DNA of 64,000 nucleotides, from contig AP031355.1 of the NCBI GenBank assembly GCA_037833965.1, positions 21,043,501 through 21,107,500 of the forward strand, read 5' to 3'. Position numbers and translations under genes: made by a program. The stretch is from Marchantia polymorpha subsp. ruderalis. Its lineage: Eukaryota; Streptophyta; Marchantiopsida; Marchantiales; Marchantiaceae. The notes beneath the pieces were generated by a model. The model made no database searches, was not told the origin of the DNA, and was given only the letters and a program-made list of their open reading frames with translations. Within the stretch, counting starts at the first letter, position 1. Each line of letters starts with the position of its first letter. Positions 44,331-57,683 of this stretch are shown piece after piece.

Positions 44331-46030
44331 ATGATGTATACCAAGATGTCGTCACAATGGCTCCTTTGGACCTTTGCAGCCTTTCTATTAGCACTTACAG
44401 TCGATGCCCAGCTTTCTACCACCTTTTACAGCTCTAGTTGCCGAAATTTGACGGCCAGGGTAGATGAGATTATTCGAGGACACATCAGGAGGGATAGAAC
44501 ACTGGCTCCCTCTCTGCTTCGCCTTCACTTCCACGATTGCTTCGTTCGGGTACGTCATCTATATCGTCCATCAATGCTTTGCATCATGCAATCATGTTAT
44601 ATGATTTGGTAACAAGAAGTCCCACTTTTTAGAATGTGGTGATTGTGATTAGTGCTCAACATTACCACTATAGGTCCTGAGGATTTTGTTCCAGGGAGTT
44701 CTTATTTCTGATTCTCCTCTTTTCGGAATCTCAAGCCCGTCATAATGTACGCGCTTGTTTTGCACAGGGTTGTGACGCCTCAGTTTTATTGAATAGTCCT
44801 CGTGGCGCTCAAGGGGAGAAGGACGCCATTGGCAACAAGGACTCACTTCGGGGTTTTGAGATCATCGACGATGTTAAGACGAAAATCGAAACCATGTGCC
44901 CTGGCGTGGTATCATGCGCTGACCTACTTGCTCTTTCAGCCCGAGACTCGATGCGAGCGGTAATGAAACAATTTTCGTGCAGCACCTTGTAGACTACTGT
45001 AATTCGTTACTTCTTTATTTGTTGCTAGGAATATTCGGGTGATATTTAACCGAATCAGTTGCAGAGAGTTATGATGAGCATGGCTGATTACCTCTTGGAA
45101 TGGAGTTATGATTATATGGTTAGTAATTATCAAATGATTAACTGCAAGTGGAAACTACGGTACAGTTTGGTAATATCACCTGGAGCGTACCACTGGGTCG
45201 AAGAGATGGGACTGTGACATCCGCTAGCGAAGCAAATAATGATTTGCCACCGCCGTTCGGAACCTTCAGTTCGTTGTCAGCAATCTTCAGAAGGAAAGGG
45301 CTTACAGTCAAGGATATGGTCATCCTTTCAGGTGCTTACTTGTTTCTAAGAGAAGCACTCTACTGATTTTCTCAGTCCTAACTTTCAACCGTTGATTCAA
45401 GATTAGGACATAGATTCACAAAGTAGTCTTACTGAAAAGATCTCACAAGCATGGAATGTAAGCAGTGCAGGAGAGTGGCCGAAATTTGATTCTTGATGTG
45501 TAATATTGGATGAGAATTCTCTCATCTAATTTTAACATTCAGCAATGAGTTACTACATCAGCATACAGCTCCTTGATAAACTAGGATGTATCTTCTGATG
45601 CGAGTGGTTGTTGATGTATGCAGGTGCCCATACCGTAGGCACTGCACGCTGCGCCAGCATGCAGACGCGTCTGTACAGCTTCTCGTCAGCTAACCCCACA
45701 GATCCAACTCTCGATCCTACCTTCGCGTCTCGATTGAAGAGGCAGTGCCCGCAAGGTGACAACACCACACTAATCCGCAACGATCAGACAAAGCCTACTG
45801 ACACTTGGGACTTCAACTACTATTCCAACGTGCTGAGGAGCAAAGGGCTCTTCGGTTCAGATGATGCGATGAAAAGAAATCCAGCAGCTCGCAAAATTGT
45901 ACTCTCTCAGAACAAACCAGGATCACCTTTTAGTGCAGAATTCGCAAAAGCTATGGAGAAGATGGGAAGGATTGGCGTACTTACAAGCAGGCAAGGGCAG
46001 ATTCGTAGGACATGCACAAGAACGAATTAG
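44331..46030 (+). CDS. Class III secretory plant peroxidase, four exons
   Basis: Exons by splice-site reading are 44331-44549, 44768-44959, 45166-45331 and 45624-46030, giving 327 residues. The introns (218, 206, 292 bp) are all GT-AG. Exon sizes of 192 and 166 bp for exons 2 and 3, with phases 0, 0 and 1, are the classic class III layout. The enzyme oxidises phenolics with hydrogen peroxide in the apoplast or vacuole (lignin, wall cross-linking, defence). A signal peptide ends near Ala26 (TVDA-QLS). Distal Arg64 and His68 lie in [10 protein letters not shown], and proximal His195 in SGAHTVG. All eight disulphide cysteines are present (37, 70, 75, 117, 123, 202 and two later in RQCPQ and RRTC). 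Met 44334 or 44346 could also start it. It appears intact. The family is large, so the isoform is unnamed. Confidence 0.9.
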
Positions 46031-48528
46031 GTGCCAGATGTAACACTGAACCACTCCGCTGATATTTACCGATTATGGTAGGTTTTCCACTATCTTAGCT
46101 TACCTTGAGTGCTGTGCTCACCACACTCCGGCTCTGAGCTCTAAGCCCTTAGAGATGTTTCAGAATCTCCCATGAGGAATAAGAATTGACAAATAAAGAG
46201 ACACGTACAGAGAATCTTTGTTCGACCTCAAAGCAAGCTGATGCTTAGCCTCGATATCCGACGTGCTTAGAGTCTTCTCAGCCTTCGGAGTCCGTGTCAG
46301 AGGTCTGTAGCTAATTATGAACTTTGGCAGTTGCTGTGACACTTAAATACGCTGGGGAAGACCAGAGTCCAAACATTGACGAATAATGATCAGAACGAGT
46401 CGGATAGTGTGTTTCTTCTCACCACATCTACTACATAGTAGGCTCTTTTTGGTCTCAAAATGATCATCGTCTCTTCCTCTGTCATTTTTCTTCTTTCGAC
46501 AAAGTTACCCTACGTAGCGAACAATACCACCAAGCACTGAGATGAAGTGCAGCATCTACTGGCTTATTGGCGGCCTGCAAGTCCATAGTTGAAAAACATT
46601 TACATGTCCACTTCACTTACCTCGGTATATTTCCTGCCTCGCCTTCTGTTACTTTTTTCCTAACGAACATCCTTCGTATTGACCTCTTTCACATCAGTAA
46701 ACATTGGATCTGTCCTTTCACAAGAATTCTCTGTAATAGAGAATGACAAGTCATCTCGATCACCCATAAATTCAAGGGACCTGTCAGTCACCGAGAACGT
46801 CCATTTATACTAACTTTTTTGTCATGAGACGAAAATTCGTTAAATGATCCGCACATAACGGAATGGAATATTATGGAATCACTTTGTAACAAGTATACTT
46901 TGTATACTTGTTACAAAGTGAGGTGATATCATAGAAGTTGAATTTGTGATTGCCAGTTATTGCTTTCTAAACAGTAATTCAAATAAAATTGTAATTAATG
47001 ATCCATCTAACTAGTAGAATTCATATTTAAAAATGCCATATAATTTATTTTCTAGTTTATAATTGTCAATGTGTATTTTAGAAGAAAAGAATTTTATTGC
47101 AACGACTTCCTGCTAAAAAAGATCTATTTTATTTTTTATAGACTGATTGGAATTAGTGTTTTATATTTCAGAAACATACCTTTTTCAATTTGTAAATAAA
47201 TATCTGCAACAACAATTCATTTTTTTGGGTTCTAAAAACAATCGCTGTAAGCATTGAATAAAACTTGAAGATTTGCGAACATTGAAGTTAATGCTAAAAA
47301 ATACTCCTGAGCATCTTCTTAACATTTTAAAGTATTATGAATTTGAATCATTCTTCAACAAACTGATTTATAAAATCTCTAGAAGACTCTATCAAGATAT
47401 ATAGATAATATAAAAATTCAACACATATTACTATTTCTAAATTCTTTTAAATTTATTTTCAATACAAATTTAAAATGAGAAAGATACAGCGTACACGATT
47501 TCCAAGACATGATTAGATCCTTTTTTTTTATCAATATAATATTTAAATTTTTTATGGATTATATCTAGCTGTATGAACACCATCTATTGTGCTTGAACTA
47601 GGTGCTGGCTTTTTTGTATATTTAGTGGTTTTCTTGTGGCTACTACAAGTTAGCGCTATCTATATAAAGTAAGAAATATATTATCTAGATCAAACATCAA
47701 CTGATGTATTAATCAAACTGAATATGATTTATTTTTGCATATACTCTCTCCTTAGTATTTTATTATATTTATGATTCCTTGAGAAGCAAGAAAGCTCCTT
47801 ACATACGCATATACTTAGAGTATTTTCTTGTACTCGCTTTTTATTGAGAAAGATGGATAAACACACTCTCTCCTAAACTGTGTGTGATTGGTAGTCACTA
47901 AAATTGCAACAATAACCTGGTACTTCTTTCGGAAGTATAGATTTGTGCTAGTATTGATAAGAACTAAATATACCAATTTGTACTCTATGTAAAGTTTCTG
48001 CAGACAGTATGTCAACATTCAAGTACATGAGATTCTAAACTACACCAGCCAAAGGAGCAACAACTCATATGTTTATTATAGTTACAGGTTAAAAATGAAT
48101 ACGCCAAATCGAGCTAAAGAATATGCCCATTAACTCATATGCATGTACATTTTCAATATTTACTATGAAGAAAATAATTGATGCGAATATGAGAAAAAGA
48201 ATTTGACAATATTATTCCGTTTGTTGAGTTCGTGCGACTATCGTCATGATCAGGTTTTGGGGTACGAGCTGTAGAGTTAATAATTGAAGATCGTCTCTAT
48301 CTGAATGCACTTTGCAAACATATACAATAAGTGTTTGAAGAAAAACATATAACAGATCATTACCATTACCATTTACTATCGTATAGAGACATTTTAAGTA
48401 CTAATGTGCTAATTTCTCCACCATGCCTACTTCTAGAAGTTCCTTAAATCATGGTTTTACCTGACAAACATGTAGGTGCGGATAACATTTTCCATCTTCA
48501 TTACAGATAGTTTCATCGATAAAGTTGG

Positions 48529-48559
<31 letters not shown>

Positions 48560-48620
48560 CTAAAAATTGTATTATGTCTTGATCTACCAATATACAAACT
48601 GCATTACAGAGAAGCGTTCA
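46031..48620. other. AT-rich intergenic DNA
   Basis: No gene is recognised. It holds a 20-bp perfect inverted repeat (46879-46921) and a (TA)n microsatellite at about 48531-48550. The remainder is AT-rich without structure I can identify. Confidence 0.45.
46879..46921. repeat. Perfect 20-bp inverted repeat with TTT loop
   Basis: CACTTTGTAACAAGTATAC (46880-46898), TTT, then GTATACTTGTTACAAAGTG (46902-46920), plus one more T-A pair outside. Confidence 0.8.
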
Positions 48621-49460
48621 TGTAATAACCCACCAAAGGCTAAAACTGCAATATAGTGGTAGAAAGGTCGAACCCACAGGGATAGAGACAACACATAGAG
48701 TACAAAGTGTCACATTTAACAGACTATTGAAGAGTTTGAATTCTCAGGCGACTGTCACTCCCAGAAATACTGCAAGTGTCCACTAAGAGATCACTCGGAG
48801 GTCGCACAGTGCAGCGTAGTTCACTCAACACACACACACACCTAAAACTATAGAAACACAACTCAGAGGTCGGTTAAGACCTCTACTTAAGATTTCAGGG
48901 GGGAAGGCTCTCGCGAATTCACTCAGCGAATCTGCGGGTAGTGACTCCCAACTCCGGCTTTTACAACCCTTCCACTAGTTTCTGCTAGCACAGGGAACCC
49001 GGAGTGGACTTCCTACTTCGGATCGAAGTCACTCACACGCGGTGAACAACACACCCAACTCACAAAACGCGCAGAGAACACAGGTCCGAACTGAGAGGCT
49101 CAACTGAGAAACGATCCAGTAGCACACCATAACAGTCTATTGAAGAGTTTGAATTCTTAGGCACTTGTCATTCCCAGAAATACTACAAGGGTTGCCCTGA
49201 AGGCACCTGCTGCAGTGTAACCTGAATTTACAACCAAGGCTTACTCGAAAGTAGCAAAACTTCACTTTGGCATTCAGGGGAAAAATCCCGCAGGAGTACA
49301 ATCAGGAACAATCACTCGAAAGTGTAAGGGGGAAACTGTTCAAGTATCTAACTAGTAACTAGCTCTAAGCATCGGCAATCACCCGCAGGTTTAGATCCGA
49401 ACTACTCAAGTCTCTAACCAGTGTACTAGCTCTGAACATTCAGCCGAAGGCCTTCAGCTA

Positions 49461-49564
49461 CAAAATGCGGATCGCCAAGCTGCAGCTCCTCTTGCGCGGT
49501 GACAGAACTAAACAAAATGCGGATCGCCAAGCTGCAGCTCCTCTTGCGCGGTGACAGAACTAAG
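49461..49564. repeat. Tandem duplication of a 52-bp unit in the GL10 R-U5
   Basis: The unit beginning CAAAATGCGGATCGCCAAGC occurs at 49461 and 49513 without differences. Other GL copies have it once. This is a copy-specific event. Confidence 0.8.
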
Positions 49565-49623
49565 GACACAAACACGCAGAGAAAATGAGTTCCTCATCTG
49601 CACTTCCGAAACTGGAAGAATCC

Positions 49624-49652
49624 CAAGGCAAGACGCCTTGAACTACTTTATA
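49624..49652 (-). promoter_or_regulatory. GL10 LTR TATA box and CAAGGC-type hairpin
   Basis: Minus-strand TATAAAG (49646-49652) is followed by CAAGGC-GTCTT-GCCTTG (49624-49640). The loop differs by one base from other copies but the stem is intact. Confidence 0.6.
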
Positions 49653-52600
49653 CGCTCTAAGTCCTAACTAACACTACACTACCTGCTATGGTGCGAGCCG
49701 CAACAGATCCTACACCTGAGGAGTTGGCGGCTGCCTTCCTCTCTAACTTACAACCTAAATCTAACCCTAACCCTTAATCTGAATCCTAAGTCTACTATAC
49801 AGAGCCGCCAGCGTCTTTAACCGCTTTACATCCAAGATCTGAGGCTGAAAATTTGCAGGCATGCGTGGCCGGCTGAGACCAACGGCTTCACCAAATTTCA
49901 GATCCATCCGACCGTCCATTGCAAAGATATGGGCCCCGCAAGATCTCTGAACCTATGCCGAAATTCCTTCTCCAAAATCCGAGGTACGGGGGACCCACAT
50001 GCCGCTTGAATGCCGTTCCCGCAATTATGGGTAACGACCTGCTCCTCACGTGCGACTTCACGCCCCGCCGTTCTGCCTCCCACGCGCGACTTGTGGTAAC
50101 CCACTTTTTGTTTTTGTGCGGAATTTAAAACATTTTTGGAAAACAGTACCGCAGCAGCCATGTAAAGGGTAATCGGTACATTTAAATAGAGTGAAGATGG
50201 ATAATCGCGGATCCCGTATGATCTCGTAGAATCCAGGAGTTGGGCGCAATGTCTGGAACAGGCGCCCCGGCCTGAACGATCAATTCTCAAGGAGATCTCC
50301 TTCAGCGCAAGGCGCATAATCCGCCTCCGGCCATACGCCTTTGGCTCTAGGGAAATCCCTCATAATCTATTCAATTCACAACGCCTTGACTTGGTTAGAG
50401 TTTCGTTGGAAAGAGCTCAACACGCTCATTCTAACGAGCCTAAGAACGCTTGGAACGGATGAGGAATCAAGGAGTTATGATTGTCGGAAGATACGTAGAC
50501 GAACGCCTTCGGCGGAAGGAGTTCGCCTTCGGGGGTGAATTTCTTCGTACGGCGCCTTCGGCGCCCAGCGCATCAAGATTAGGTAAGTGCCTTCGTGGGG
50601 GTAGCAACTCCGTACGGTCCGCCTTCGGCCCAACGCCCTCGGCGGTACGGACATGTGCGCCTTCGGCGCAACAAAGCTTCGGCGGAACAAAGCTCCGGCG
50701 GCAAAAGCGCCTTCGGAGGGACAAGAGGGATCGACAGACAAGACAAATCCGTTGACTATGCTCAACGCCTTCGGCACAGCCGCCCTCGGCGCTGTGCCTT
50801 CGGCGATGCACCTACGTCGACGAGCGTCTTCCAAAAGTTCGACTTCGGCGCTGGGAGTCAACGCCTTCGGCGGTAGAGGTTCGCCTTCGGCGCTACGGGT
50901 CAACGCCTTGGGCGGAACGCCTTCGGCGGTGCGGGATAGTTACGAGTTGCAAATCGGCCAGAGGCAAAAGCCTTCGCCGCCGCGCCTTCGGCGCTGCGCG
51001 AACCTGGCCGCGGCGAAGTACGATGGCGGAAATCAAATTGAATTTTCGAGCGTGTGAGTCCGCGCGACGGCGGAACGTGAAGCCGCGCGTGCGTGAGGAG
51101 GGCCGTTACGCCTCCAAGCCGGCATAGCCATCAAGTGAGTCGACACTCACGACCAAGTGGCGACAATGAAATCTTGTGAGCCAAGGGCGTACAACTCATT
51201 CTTGAATTTGCGATTTCGATTTCTTGTGAGAGCTGCGCGCGCACATATTCTGGTAGAGAGAAATTCGAGAAGGCGACGCGTAGAGACTTGCAAGTTGACA
51301 GAGAGAGAATTGAGTGCGCGACCGCCGGAATTGAGAGAGATTAGAGGTTGCAGAGGAATCGCAGCCGCGGGCAAGAAGCTTGGGCATAGCGGAGGAGAGT
51401 TTACGAAATCCGATTTCAAGAACGCGATGTCGAAGGCCACTCAGCTGCGGATGATTCCGCTGAAGATTCCGCAGATCGGGCTGCGCGCTTTCCAGACCCA
51501 GCTGTTTGCGGTGAAGCTCGATTTCCTCATATGGGGATGGAATTACGTGTGCCAGAACATGGTGCGCGAATGGTAGAGAGAGAGACACCAACCTACGCGC
51601 GGGTTTCGACCGCACGTAGAGCGTTGGACCGTCCAAGATTGGGCACAGGTAGTGGGAAGATGTGCGGGCGAGGACGGGTATCTCATATTCGATAGCGAGA
51701 GCATCAAGGTTACGAAGGAGGAAGAGATTTCCTTCGCGACCCTATTCAATAGTGCAAAGTCCAGCAAGAACGGGTACAGGACCCGGGACTACAAGGATCG
51801 CTACCGCAGAAATGTCGCGGTAACACTTCTCCAACTCTTGCAGCCGCACAAGTCTACATACATCACTTCTTGGCAAGTGTCTTTCGTGAAGCTGGCGTTG
51901 GTCGGAGCTCCGATTCACTGGTCGCGCATCTTATGGAAGATAACGCGGCAGCATGCGTTTGAGGAGAAGGGGGGATCGATCAATCACCTCTCCCCCTTCT
52001 TGATCAACTTTTATCGGTCGATGGGTTGCCTAACCGCGACCGAGCGTGCTCAATTCCCACTGCTATCACTCAGCAATCCCGGGAGGTATGTGAAGGATGT
52101 CGAGGTCGACACCGACACAGAGGAGACTTGTGGTACCCCACTTTTGGTAATTTTGAGGAAATTAAAACATTTTTGGAAAACTATACCACGGCAGCAATGT
52201 AAATAGCCTGCGGTGCATCAAAACAGAGTGAATTCGGAAGATCGCAAAGATTCTCGAGGGACCTCGTAGAATCTAGGAGTTGGGTGCAGCGGTAAGGAAG
52301 GGCACCACCCTCCCTGCGAGCTCTGCAGTTATGATCCCTACGGCGCAAGGCGCAAAATCCGCCTTCGGCGCTGCGTCCGCGGCGGTAGGGAAATCCTTCA
52401 TATTTAGGTCAACCCCCAAACACCTTGACTTAGTTAGGGTCTCGTTGGAAAGAGCTCGACGCGCTGATTCCAACGAGCCCAAGAACGCCAACAACGGATG
52501 AGGACTCCGGGAGTTATGAAGGTTGTAAGATACTCAGCTCTTCGCCTGTGCACAGGCGGAGAAGTTTTGTCCTATGCGCGGACGAAGGAAGTTCGCCTGC

Positions 52601-53324
52601 GCACAGGCGAAATAGGGTTTTGATGTAGGCGCGAAGTTCGCCTACGCACAGGCGCTTCGGCGTCAGCGGGAAATCCGCCTGGGGCCCTAGAAATGCGCCT
52701 TGTGAGGTAGAAATTGTACAGCGCCTTCTGCGCCAGCGCAACGCCGCGGACGAGCAAGGGGCCGCCAGAATAGTAAAATCCGTACGGACCGTACGGACTG
52801 TACGGACGGGACGGATGGATGCGCCCTTGGACGGACGGAGTTGCGGCGGCAAGAGCGCCGACGGAGAGACAAGGAACGGACAGTCTGGGCGGAGTCGGTT
52901 GACCGCGGTCAACGCCTTCCGCGCTAGCGCATCGACGCGGACGGACTTAGCCTGCGCACAGGCGAGCGCTTGTGCACAGGAGGGTGAAGTTCCGCGCCGG
53001 CGGAGAATCCGCCGAGGAGTCCGCCTGCGAGCGGAGCGGGAGTTGAACTTTTGTCCGACATGCGGACACACGCGCCGAGGCAGAGGAGGAGTGGCTGAGG
53101 AGCGGTACGAACGAGTGTACCGCGCAAGGCGGAAAATCCGCCTTCGGCGCTGCGCACCCATGTCCACGGCGTAGTACGCTCGCGGAGTTCAAATTCGCCA
53201 ATTCGAGCGTGAGAGTTAAATCGGCGACGGCGGAGCGTGAAGCCGCGCGTGAGAGCGGAGACCGTTTTAGCGTAGAGCCGGCGCGGCCATCAATTGAGTC
53301 GTCCTTCACGAGCAATAGCCGACC

Positions 53325-56300
53325 ATGACCTTCGACCGGGAGGCGGAGAGCGTCCCATTCTTGAATTTGCGATTCCATTCTCTAGTGCGAGCTGCGCGCG
53401 TCCATCTGCTGGCTGCTAAGCATTCTCGACATCGCCGCGCAGAGGATTTCTTGGTAATTGAGGGAGAAGTGAGTGCGCGTGATTTGGAATTGAGGGAGAT
53501 TAGAGTTTGCCGAGGAAGAAAGGAGCTCGAGCGGAGCGGGAGAAGAATTAGCGAGCAGGTGAACTCCAAGAACGCAATGACGAGACTGGGCCGATTGCGG
53601 ATGCTGCCGCTCCGACTACCACAGAACGGGCTGCGCTTTCGAGGAGCGCCTGATAGCAAGAAATCTCGATTTCTTGCTATGGGGATGGAACTACATCTGT
53701 GTGGATATGGTGCGCAAGTGGCTAGAGCCACAGGGACCACCTACGCGCGGATTGCGGCCGCATGTTGATCGATGGACGGTCCAAGATTGGGCGCAGGCAT
53801 TGGGGAGATGTGCCAGCATCCCAGGGCACCTCCTCTTCGATAGTGAGAGCGTCAAGGTGTCCAAGTAGGAAGAGGCGCAATTTGTGGAGCTGTTCAAGCG
53901 GGGGAAGTCTACCAAGAATGGGTACAAGACCAGCGATTACAAGGATCGATTCCGCCGAACTTTGGCTACGGCGCTGCTGCAATTACTGCAGCCACACCGC
54001 GCCTGCTAAATCACATTGTGGCAGGTCTCTTTTGTGGAGTGCATCATCGAGGGAACTCCAATTCACTAGGCGAGCATCCTGCACAGGGTGATGCGACAGC
54101 ACGCTTTTGAGGAGAAGGGGGGAACTCTAAATCATCTCTCTCCTTTCCTCATCAATTTTTATCGACAGCGAAATTGTTTGACCGCGGCGGAGCTTGCTCG
54201 TTTTCCGCCGTTGTCCGTCGACCATCCCGGGAGGTATGTGCGGGAGAATGAGGTCGACACTGATGCAGAGGAGTCGCCGACTTCTACTCCGTCAAGGCGA
54301 AGGGACGAAGGGAGGAATACTCCTGCAGCAAGAGTGCCGCGGAAGCGGCGATAGAAGAGTCCGAAGAGGAGCTGCATCAAGAACCCACTGCTCCCATTTG
54401 ACCGCGGCCGTTGTACGAATCGTACAGCCGGCCGAAGCAGAAGGCGCGCAGGTTGGTGTTACCAGCCAGCAGCGCGGACACGGCGACGATTGCCACAGAG
54501 AAAGGAAGTGCTTCGCCGGAGAAGAACGAGGGAGCGCGGACGTCTGCAAGAGCAACGGACCCCGCTGCACCTTCGACGGACGAGAGGCCGCTTACGCGCC
54601 AAGGGCCTCCGGAGTTACCACGTGCGTTGCGGACAGGTGTTCCGCCTGCGCACAGGCGAGCCTCGACGGATCGGCGACCACAAGCGGACGTGGACCTACG
54701 CCTACGCGTGGGAAGAAGCAGTCCGCCTGTGCACAGGCGCTCGCCTGTGCACAGGTCGCCTCAACACGTGCCGCCTGTGCACAGGCAGGAATCACCCCCG
54801 TTCCAACGTAGGAAGGGGAAGGAGCCGGCGGAAGATCCGCCTACGGGACACAGGCCTTCGGGGCCAGGGCCTCCGGCGCACAACGCACCGCGATTTGCGC
54901 CTTCGGCGCCAGGGCCTTCGGGCCGAGAGATGCGAGCAGGGAGCGTGCGGAGTCCGCACCATCGGCGGGTAGTCCGCCGGTAGATGCGCCTTCAGAGGTA
55001 GGGCCTACGGGCCAAGGGACATCGGGCGAGCGGCCCCCGGCTATGTCGCCTTTGGCGATAGACGCCTTCGGCGCTGCGCCTGCGGCGGACAAGGCGCCGG
55101 CATTTGCGACTGCGCACAGGCCAGGCACAGCCCCCGCGCATGACCGATCGAGGGAGCAGCACCTGACGGAGGAGCGGATTGACTGTCCGCGGGACGAAAT
55201 TTTGGTGCGCGATGCGCAATCAAACCCCGCGCAGACACCCTCCGCTCTATCGCCTTCGGCGGCGGACGTCGGCGGCAGAGAGGATACGATTGAAGACCGA
55301 CAAGCGGGCGACGGGGATGTAGCACAGCCACATTCGCCCACCGCCTTAGACATTTTGGCGAAGAGCAGCGAGGCTGCAGCGGTGCCTTCGCAGGCAGCAC
55401 ACGTCGACGACGTGCAGCCCCACTCGGGACAGTCGCCAACGCAATCAATGGCGACTGAAATCCTCAACTCGGATGATGACGACGGAGGCTCCACCGAAGC
55501 ACTGTCGGGAGCAGGGGATACCGAGGAGGAGGAGGAGGAAATTGTTGGAGCGCCGGCGGCGGCGCTCTCTGAGCAGGTGATTTCGTTGCTGAAGTACTTG
55601 GATCGCAAATTCGATAAATACGCCGATCCACTTCAGCCGGGATCTTACATCGAATTAGTGCGCAGGCGGACTCGCACTAAAGTCCACACTAGCAAGCTAC
55701 TAGCTAGGGTGGATCAGGAGTTGAAGGAATTGAGGGAGAAGCATGCCTGTTTATGGGGGCAGTACAACCTTGAGAGGAAATCGCACGCCCTCGACAGGAT
55801 GCGGAAGGAGAGATTGGAAGAGCTCACCAGGGATGTGGTGCAGACCACGCAGGATTTGATGTCTGAGAAAACTCAGAATCAGATTCTGTAAGAAGAGCTC
55901 GTGCGACAGACGCGTTTGTTGGCGGAGTGTCAGCTCGCACGGCAGGCGGATGAGGATTTAATCCGCAGGCTACAGTCAGAGTGTGGCGTGCGGAGGCCGA
56001 ATCGCAGTTAGTGGTAATTGAAGAGGATCGCAGGCGCGAGGCAGATCGCACGAAGGAGGAGACGGCGAGGCGTGTCGCCCACTGTCTCAAGGGCTACGCC
56101 CATTGGGAAGTGGCGGCGCAGGAGAAACTCACACTGCGTGAGTTTGAACTTCGCGCAGCCGGGTTGTTGGCAGGCGACAGCAGGAGTCGGCGGAAGGTAG
56201 CGAAGGAGCTCGACGCTTTTCTGTCGAAGGCGCGGGATACCATGTCCACCCTCGAGGTGGAGGTGTCCGCGGCGTTGCAGCGGTTGGGGCTGCGCAGTCG

Positions 56301-56409
56301 AGCGGAAGACTGGCAGGGTAGGGAGTTAGTGCGCGGCAATCCGTCGCGTAGGAGACGTAGCACCGGTTCCGTGGAGTGTAGTGTAGCGTGGTTCCGTGCG
56401 GGCGTGTAG
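53325..56409 (+). pseudogene. U3-encoded long ORF of GL12 (subfamily B), heavily decayed
   Basis: Starts MTFDREAESVPFLNLRFHSL as in GL5 and GL8. It shifts frame at NGLR-FRG near 53633, then has TAG at 53866 (CAG in GL8), TAA at 54007 (TAC) and TAG at 54067 (TGG), further frameshifts near 54350, and a stop near 55890. A deletion near 55986 removes a few bases at ECG-(EL)RAEAE. The C-terminus ends in STGSVECSVAWFRAGV at 56409. The order of domains is unchanged. Confidence 0.75.
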
Positions 56410-56445
56410 CGTAGTGCAGTGTAGTGCTAGTTAGGACTTAGAAGG

Positions 56446-56474
56446 TATAAAGTAGTTCAAGGCGTTTTGCCTTG
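56446..56474 (+). promoter_or_regulatory. GL12 LTR TATA box and CAAGGC-type hairpin
   Basis: TATAAAG at 56446-56452 is followed by CAAGGC-GTTTT-GCCTTG at 56458-56474. Confidence 0.6.
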
Positions 56475-57432
56475 GGTTCTTTCCCAATTTCAGAAGTACA
56501 GATCAGGAACTCATTTTCTCTGCGTGTTTGTGTCCTTAGTTCTGTCACCACGCACGAGGAGCTACACCTTAGCATTCCGCATTGTGTAGCTAAAGGCCTC
56601 CGGCCGAATGTTCAGAGCTAGTACATTGGTTAGAGACTTGAGTAGTTCGGATCTGCACCTGCGGGTGACTGCCGATGCTCAGAGCCAGTGACTAGTTAGA
56701 TACTTGAAAAGTTTCGCCCCTACACCTTCGAGTGTTTGTTTCTGGTTGTACTCCTTCGGGATTTTTCCCCTGAATGCCAAAGTGAAGTTTTGCTACTTCG
56801 TGTAAGCCTTGGTTGTAAATTCAGGTTACGCTGCAGCAGGTGCCTGTGAGGTAACTCCTGTAGTATTTCTGGGAATGACAAGTGCCTGAGAATTCAAACT
56901 CTTCAATAGACTGTTATTGTGTTACTGAAATGTTTCTCAGTGAGTCCTTCAGTGCGGACCTGTGTTCTCTACGCGTTTTGTGAGTTGAGAGTGTTGTTCA
57001 CCGCGTATGAGTGACTTCGATCCGAAGTAGGCAGTCCAAACCGGGTTTCCTACGCTAGCAGCAAGCTAGTGGAAGTGTTGTAAAAGCCGGAATTGGGAGT
57101 CACTACCCGCAGCTTCGCTAAGTGTACTCTTGAGAGACTTTCCCCCTGAAATCTTGAGTAGAGGTCCTAACGGATCTCTGGGTTGTGTTTCTGTAGTTTC
57201 AAGTGTGTGTGTGTGTGTGTTACGCTGCACTATGCGACCTCCGAGTGCGCTCCGAGTGGACACTTGCAGTATTTCTGGGAGTGACAGTCGCCTGAGAATT
57301 CAAACTCCTCAATAGTCTGTTAAACGTGACACTTTGTACCCTGTGTGTTCCTCTGTCCCTGTGGGTTTGTGGTAACTTCCAATCTTGTGGGTTTGTGGGT
57401 TTGTGGGTTTGTGGTAACATATCGAGAGCTTG

Positions 57433-57572
57433 GCTATTACATCCGAATCCTGTCCAAGCTTCAAAATTTTCAGAGAGGGAAGAAGAAAAATTTTTGTGAC
57501 TACACTGAGCAGTTTCAAGATCTGTTAGACCGAATTCCAAAGACAGGGATAGGAGATCCCTACACCACTTAA
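57433..57572 (+). pseudogene. gag: Gag core fragment of GL13
   Basis: Reads RILSKLQNFQRGKKKNFCDY then TEQFQDLLDRIPKTGIGDPY and a TAA. It aligns with GL1 Gag (RVLTRLRNLQRERKENLRDY then TERFQDLLDRIPKTGPGEPF). This ties the GL13 LTR to the same Gag lineage as GL1. It is about 45 codons, cut at both sides. Confidence 0.8.
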
Positions 57573-57669
57573 CAGAGAACTGCCAGATCTGTCATTACAG
57601 TTGTTGGGCACCTGGGTGAACTCCAATTTGAAATATCATTTCTAAACTGTTCGCGAGGTCGCTCACAAT
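57573..57669 (+). other. Likely 3' end of the GL polyprotein region
   Basis: An open stretch RELPDLSLQLLGTWVNSNLK ends in a TAA near 57643, followed by CGCGAGGTCGCTC just before the polypurine tract. In gypsy elements this position holds the end of integrase and its short 3' untranslated part. The assignment is positional only. Confidence 0.4.
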
Positions 57670-57683
57670 TGAGGAGGGGAGCA
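57670..57683 (+). other. Polypurine tract
   Basis: TGAGGAGGGGAGCA immediately precedes the 3' LTR start TGTGGTAACCCAC at 57684. It is the expected plus-strand primer site and fixes the LTR's left boundary. Confidence 0.8.

Larger units (their letters stand above)
48621..50091 (-). mobile_element. GL10 LTR, interrupted by GL11
   Basis: Starts (plus coordinates) TGTAATAACCCAC at 48621 next to GTTCA. It contains R-U5, a hairpin, a TATA box and U3 with a telomere-like run (about 49757-49774), similar to GL2. At 50092 the plus-oriented GL11 LTR begins, so the rest of GL10 presumably resumes beyond the right window edge. Confidence 0.75.

Noticed and set aside
45142..45165. Alternative acceptor ACTGCAAG for peroxidase intron 2
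   Set aside because: It would put exon 3 out of frame; the GTACAG acceptor at 45160-45165 gives the standard 166-bp exon and correct spacing to W143.
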